From Bacillota bacterium (lineage in GTDB: Bacteria > Bacillota > Clostridia > Acetivibrionales > JANLFN01): DNA of 47,549 bases. The stretch lies in the NCBI GenBank assembly GCA_030705825.1, contig JAUZPR010000010.1:1-47549 (forward strand), in the 5' to 3' direction. Shown here piece by piece: positions 44,097 through 47,549 of the stretch (positions are counted from its first letter, which is position 1; each line of letters starts with the position of its first letter). The notes below the pieces were generated by a model. That model did no database searches. It was not told where the DNA came from and saw only the letters and a list, made by a program, of their open reading frames with translations. The translations under genes and the position numbers were made by a program.

Positions 44097-46652
44097 TCAG
44101 TTGACTACAGTTACCAAGCCAGACTGAGGAGCCATATTTGCCACTGTTGCCTGATCTACAAAGTCTGTTCCAACATATTTGATCTGATATGTCTTAGTAA
44201 GATCAATTGATGGAACTGTTATTACAACATCTTTTGAACCTGCTGAAGTAGCTGTTGCAGATACACCGGAAGTAAGTTTAACACCGTTTACATATACTTC
44301 AAACGCATTTGTTGAACCGCCTGCTGCAAGGTTTTCACTGAATGTTGCAGTTATTGTAGTTGAACTCGAGAATTTAGCTGATGCAAGGTAAGGTTTAACA
44401 TTTTCTACAAAGTTTTTAGCAGAAGTGTTAGTATCCATTACTTTTCCAGCTACTGTTGCCACGTTCTGAATTGTCATAACTCTTGATCCACCTACTGTAA
44501 TTACATTTGGCTTCAATGTAAGTTTTACAGTGTGTGCATCACCATCAAATATCGCACTTGAGAATATGCTCTGACCTTCAACGAGGTAATTACTTACGTT
44601 GAGTGCTGTAGCTGGAGTAACATCCATTGAGTATACTACATATACAGCATCTTCAAGGTTTGAAGAGTTAGTTTTATCTCTCTGTACATAGATGTTTGAT
44701 ACTGTCGGTTTAGTAGGATCATTAAATGTTCCAACTGAGAAAGTAACAGTCTGAGCTGCTGCTGAGTTAGGAGCAGTTGCCAGGTCATCAACAACAGTTC
44801 CAGGTATAGTAGCTGTATAAGTACCAGCTGCCAATCCTGTGATTTTTATCTTAATTGTATCTGTAGTAGTCTGACCAACTGTTGGCAAGTACTGTGAAGC
44901 ATTAGCTATCGGAACAGCTGTAAATGCCTTTGTAATTGAAGTTGAATCAATATAAGTTCCAGTTAATGCATCTGAACCAGGAGCTGCACCAATGGTAACA
45001 TTTTCATTGTACTTAACGAGCAAGTACTGGTCTGCACCTATAGTTGCTATTGAATTACTTACATAAGTCGGAGCTGTAGTATCAGTAACAAAATTCATAA
45101 GTTTAGTATAGGTATCACCAGTATTTCCTGAAAGATCACTATATCCTGTCAAAGTTACTAATGCTACACCATTTAATGCTGGTACTGCACCAGGAAGAGT
45201 AGCTGTAACAACAAGTCCTGTTGTATCTACTGTAGCATTTCCAGTTAAAGGAGTTGTACTAATAGCTACACCATTAAGTGTACCATAATTGCTCATCTTT
45301 TCTGAGTATGTGAGCTGAATCTTGTTAATATCCAAAGCCTGTGCTGTTACTGTTGGTTTTACTGAATCAACAGTCTGATTTACTACTGCTGCAGTATATG
45401 GGTTAGGAGCTATAAGATTTCCGGCATAATCAGCTACGCCAACAAGTGTAACTGTATAAGTCTTTCCTGTTGTATATCCACTGATGTCCAAATCAAAGGA
45501 TTTTTTGTCAGCTGCCAATGTTGCACTCGGAGATGGTGCTGTTGCTCCATCAGCCGGAGATACTACTGAGAGTGCTGCGTTTACGGCTGCACTATTAGCG
45601 ATATTCATTGGTTCTGAGAAAGTATATCTTGCTATACCATTAGCAGGATATGATACTGTAACAGTCGGTCTGGTTGTATCCTTCAGAGTAGTAACTGCTG
45701 AATATGCTACTATAGCATTAGCGTTCACATCTGTTATAGATGTTGCAACAGTAATTGCATAGTCGCCACCGAAGTATTCTGCACCAGCTGGAGTTACAGT
45801 AAGAGTCTTGCCGTCATCGCTCAATACTGCACCAGCACTTGCAGAAGTAATTGCAGGTGCTCCGCCAACTGCTGTAAAGCTTACACCTAACAAAGTGTCA
45901 GATCCTGAAACAACTGTTGATTTCAATACAGGTACAGAGAATTTAATCTGTACAGTCTTTGCATCAACGAAGTTAACAGAAGAAACCTTTAATGTAGAAT
46001 CAACTGTATAGATACCTGCTGTAGTTGCTTTTGCTGCGAATGCTGCATCCTTTTCAGCCATTGTAGCAACCAATGACTTATCACTGCCTTTTGCATTAGC
46101 TTTCAAAGCTTCAATTGTTGCAGTTGCAAGAGTATCAATTGTGAAACTCTTTGCGTCAAGTGCCTTTGAAAGGCCCTTGCTAGCTGCAAAGGATATTGTA
46201 TTGTCCCAAGTGTAATCGTCTGGAATTGTGTATCCCAGAGCTGTGAGCATTACCTTGTAATAAGCTTTTGCATCGATTAATGAGTTAGGATCAAGCTTAT
46301 TATTTCCAACTCCCTGGAAACCAACTTCCGGGTGAGCCTTCAGGTATGCTGTGTAAGGCTTTTCCCATGCTGCTTTTACATCAGAGAAATTATCTGTTCC
46401 TGTGTAGTTTGCAGCTGCATCTTCAAGACCTTCCATCCTGAGAAGCAGGATAGCTGCCTGAATTCTTGTAGGTAATGATGCGGTATAAGCAGCATCAACA
46501 CCGTTGCCTGCTCCCTTCAACATTCCAAGGGTTGCACATGATTGTGCATCGGCAGATATAGATGTTGTATCAGCAAATGCTATTGTAGCCATTGTCGAGA
46601 GCATTACTGCTACAACTAATACTACTGCCAATAACTTCTTGAGATTCCTCAT
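44097..46652 (-). CDS. S-layer-like protein 2 (SLH-like and Ig-like domains)
   Basis: This 851-residue protein is a paralogue of the protein at 41142, alike from signal peptide (RNLKKLLAVVLVVAVMLS) to the C-terminal end (SGLVTVVN). Residues 28-180 are SLH-like (TRIQAAILLLRMEGLE, FSDVKAAWEKPYTAYLKA), followed by Ig-like domains (TYSEKMSNYG, SEPMNIAN, TATFSENLAAGG). Small insertions in the middle account for the extra 13 residues. The most variable parts are the loops of the Ig-like domains, and the best conserved are the signal peptide and SLH-like region. It has its own strong promoter, leader and terminator, so the pair is not an operon but two separate units. AAGGAGG lies 10 bases before the ATG. 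Confidence 0.85.
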   Translation of the reverse strand: MRNLKKLLAVVLVVAVMLSTMATIAFADTTSISADAQSCATLGMLKGAGNGVDAAYTASLPTRIQAAILLLRMEGLEDAAANYTGTDNFSDVKAAWEKPYTAYLKAHPEVGFQGVGNNKLDPNSLIDAKAYYKVMLTALGYTIPDDYTWDNTISFAASKGLSKALDAKSFTIDTLATATIEALKANAKGSDKSLVATMAEKDAAFAAKATTAGIYTVDSTLKVSSVNFVDAKTVQIKFSVPVLKSTVVSGSDTLLGVSFTAVGGAPAITSASAGAVLSDDGKTLTVTPAGAEYFGGDYAITVATSITDVNANAIVAYSAVTTLKDTTRPTVTVSYPANGIARYTFSEPMNIANSAAVNAALSVVSPADGATAPSPSATLAADKKSFDLDISGYTTGKTYTVTLVGVADYAGNLIAPNPYTAAVVNQTVDSVKPTVTAQALDINKIQLTYSEKMSNYGTLNGVAISTTPLTGNATVDTTGLVVTATLPGAVPALNGVALVTLTGYSDLSGNTGDTYTKLMNFVTDTTAPTYVSNSIATIGADQYLLVKYNENVTIGAAPGSDALTGTYIDSTSITKAFTAVPIANASQYLPTVGQTTTDTIKIKITGLAAGTYTATIPGTVVDDLATAPNSAAAQTVTFSVGTFNDPTKPTVSNIYVQRDKTNSSNLEDAVYVVYSMDVTPATALNVSNYLVEGQSIFSSAIFDGDAHTVKLTLKPNVITVGGSRVMTIQNVATVAGKVMDTNTSAKNFVENVKPYLASAKFSSSTTITATFSENLAAGGSTNAFEVYVNGVKLTSGVSATATSAGSKDVVITVPSIDLTKTYQIKYVGTDFVDQATVANMAPQSGLVTVVN

Positions 46653-46708
46653 ACTCTCAAATCCTCCTTGTGAGATTTTAATTTGTGGAAGTAGGCTTCA
46701 ATATTAAA

Positions 46709-46744
46709 GTCAGGTTACGCCCCTTCCCGATTTTATAACCTGAC
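46709..46744 (-). promoter_or_regulatory. Structured leader hairpin of S-layer-like gene 2
   Basis: In the minus-strand RNA GUCAGGUUA pairs perfectly with UAACCUGAC (9 pairs) around a loop with CGGGAAGGGGCG. The counterpart in gene 1 is at 43716-43755. It does not fit any riboswitch class that I recognise. Confidence 0.6.
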
Positions 46745-46799
46745 CGGCGTTTAATTCATCCAAGTATTTAAGTTTACATAATACTTGAATTTCAAACCC

Positions 46800-46828
46800 A
46801 TTATAACATCGGGTATATACTCAGTCAA
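46800..46828 (-). promoter_or_regulatory. Sigma-A promoter of S-layer-like gene 2
   Basis: On the minus strand TTGACT (46823-46828) and TATAAT (46800-46805) are 17 bases apart. The shared upstream element lies at 46841-46862, again exactly 12 bases beyond the -35 box. Confidence 0.9.
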
Positions 46829-46862
46829 CATATCAGAACTAAGTGTAAAGAAACTGTAATAG

Positions 46863-47017
46863 GCATATCCTGTATAATTGGGGTACATGTCCAATGTCCC
46901 AGTAGTAGCATATTATGTTACACTTATGTTCTTCATTTATGTTAACTTGTGTAATCATTATTTACTATAATAACAAAAAGGTCAACACTGAAAATATAGG
47001 AAATAGGAGAAAAGGCG
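46863..47017. other. Intergenic region with no gene seen
   Basis: Beyond the promoter of S-layer-like gene 2 the sequence is AT-rich and then becomes G-rich at the heptamer repeat. The open frame that crosses 46915-47406 on the plus strand runs through the repeat, the palindromes and the transposase remnant, and I do not consider it a gene. Confidence 0.6.
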
Positions 47018-47052
47018 GTTGGGGGTTGGGGGTTGGGAGTTGGGAGTTGGGA
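47018..47052. repeat. Heptamer tandem repeat, five units
   Basis: GTTGGGG (twice) and GTTGGGA (three times) stand in tandem, with a broken sixth unit after them. The same unit occurs twice at 2237-2250 on the other strand. Confidence 0.9.
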
Positions 47053-47171
47053 GTTTGGGGAAAACGTATTTACTTGGCTCGCACATACGACCTCATTCTA
47101 TCTTTCTACCTCAGGATAGCGATTAAAGGATTGTGCCCTTGTCACTGTAGGTGGTTGAATGAAAATTTTGA

Positions 47172-47193
47172 GGGCAGACACATGGGTCTGCCC
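47172..47193. repeat. REP-like palindrome next to transposase remnant
   Basis: GGGCAGAC and GTCTGCCC form a perfect 8-base stem around ACATGG. The transposase remnant reads into it from the right, and its stop codon (47194-47196) lies at the edge of the element. A degraded copy is at 1716-1741. Confidence 0.85.
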
Positions 47194-47549
47194 CTACAGA
47201 ATGTTATCCTCATCCGATTCCCAATTCTTTGGGTTATCTCTTATATATGCCTGGATTTTTTTCAATTCTTCCGTGTTCCTAATAATATGCTCATAATAAT
47301 TTCTTTGCCAAATCCTCTTGTTAAATGGCAACCAATTTTACTGTTTTACATTTTTTATATATTCATTTGTTGTCATTGTTTTATACCATTGTATGATTTT
47401 GTGTAGGGGCGAACCCGTGTGTTCGCCCGTCTGAGAATTGTCATTTGTGTACGAAGATAAATCCATATCAGTAATATATATTAAACCATGCAGGTGATTT
47501 GGCATAATAATAAACCCGTCTAATATTATTTCTGGAAACTTATCCTCCA
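47194..47549 (-). pseudogene. REP-associated (Y1/IS200-like) transposase, broken and partial
   Basis: The gene runs in from beyond the right edge of the window. On the minus strand the frame shows GFIIMPNHLHGLIYI, which carries the metal-binding His-x-His pair (HLH) of the Y1 transposase family. Further on come NKRIWQRNYYEHIIRN and IQAYIRDNPKNW, the typical C-terminal part with the catalytic Tyr. One TAA codon (just after VKQ, near 47338-47340) interrupts it, so it is probably dead. Between the two halves the frame passes through a REP-like palindrome, read as TGEHTGSPL. Such transposases (RAYTs) are thought to move or maintain REP elements, and three copies of related palindromes occur in this window. 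Confidence 0.85.
47407..47428. repeat. REP-like palindrome inside the transposase frame
   Basis: GGGCGAAC and GTTCGCCC form a perfect 8-base stem around CCGTGT. The layout copies that of the element at 47172-47193, but the stem sequence is different. It is read in frame by the transposase remnant. Confidence 0.85.

Noticed and set aside
46653-46800. Cyclic-di-GMP or other known riboswitch in the S-layer leaders
   Set aside because: The stems and loop motif do not match the GEMM consensus or another class that I can recall; I report it only as a conserved hairpin.
46915-47406. Open frame of 163 codons on the plus strand
   Set aside because: It crosses the heptamer repeat, two palindromes and the antisense strand of the transposase remnant; it has no family features.
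1-47549. CRISPR array, tRNA, rRNA or prophage
   Set aside because: I found no regularly spaced repeats, no tRNA-like cloverleaf, no rRNA and no phage structural genes.

Overview
The window looks like the chromosome of an AT-rich, spore-forming, anaerobic clostridium. The evidence is a Spo0E-like sporulation phosphatase, strong AGGAGG-type ribosome binding sites, sigma-A promoters, and S-layer-like proteins with a Gram-positive signal peptide. A relative of the cellulolytic clostridia (Ruminiclostridium/Acetivibrio type) is a reasonable guess, but only a guess.

Left end (1-5400): unrelated single genes. These are a Spo0E-like regulator, a UDP-sugar 4-epimerase, a VanZ-like membrane protein, a papain-family peptidase, an L-2-hydroxyglutarate oxidase-like flavoenzyme and a small coiled-coil protein. 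Palindromic and heptamer repeats, and a duplicated gene 3' end, lie between them.

Centre (5397-40960): about 35 kb of surface-glycan genes, nearly all on the minus strand and often overlapping by 1-4 bases, so transcription runs from high to low coordinates. In that order: an O-antigen ligase/polymerase-like membrane protein; dTDP-rhamnose synthesis (rmlD, A, C, B); a WbpD/B/E/A-type set predicted to make UDP-2,3-diacetamido-glucuronic acid; a sugar epimerase; an asparagine-synthase-like amidotransferase; a Wzm/Wzt ABC exporter with a C-terminal glycan-binding domain; a deacetylase-like protein; a secreted transglutaminase-like protein; a radical SAM protein with an N-terminal SPASM-like region; a methyltransferase-transglutaminase fusion; several glycosyltransferases; a formyltransferase and aminotransferase pair for an N-formyl amino sugar; a second amidotransferase; and finally the polyprenyl-phosphate sugar transferase that starts the lipid-linked glycan. 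One glycosyltransferase (6948-7715) runs the other way from its own promoter.

Right end (41142-46652): two tandem, closely related S-layer-like proteins. Each has its own TTGACT/TATAAT promoter, structured leader and near-identical terminator. An ABC exporter, a polyprenyl initiating transferase, a WaaL-like ligase and rml genes beside S-layer genes resembles known S-layer glycosylation loci. My main hypothesis is therefore that the glycan is built on a lipid, exported by Wzm/Wzt and attached to the S-layer proteins. Past 46653 lie a heptamer repeat and the remains of a REP-associated transposase that carries a REP-like palindrome inside its reading frame.

The least explained part is 20428-26374, where the radical SAM gene sits between two transglutaminase-like paralogues, one secreted and one fused to a methyltransferase.
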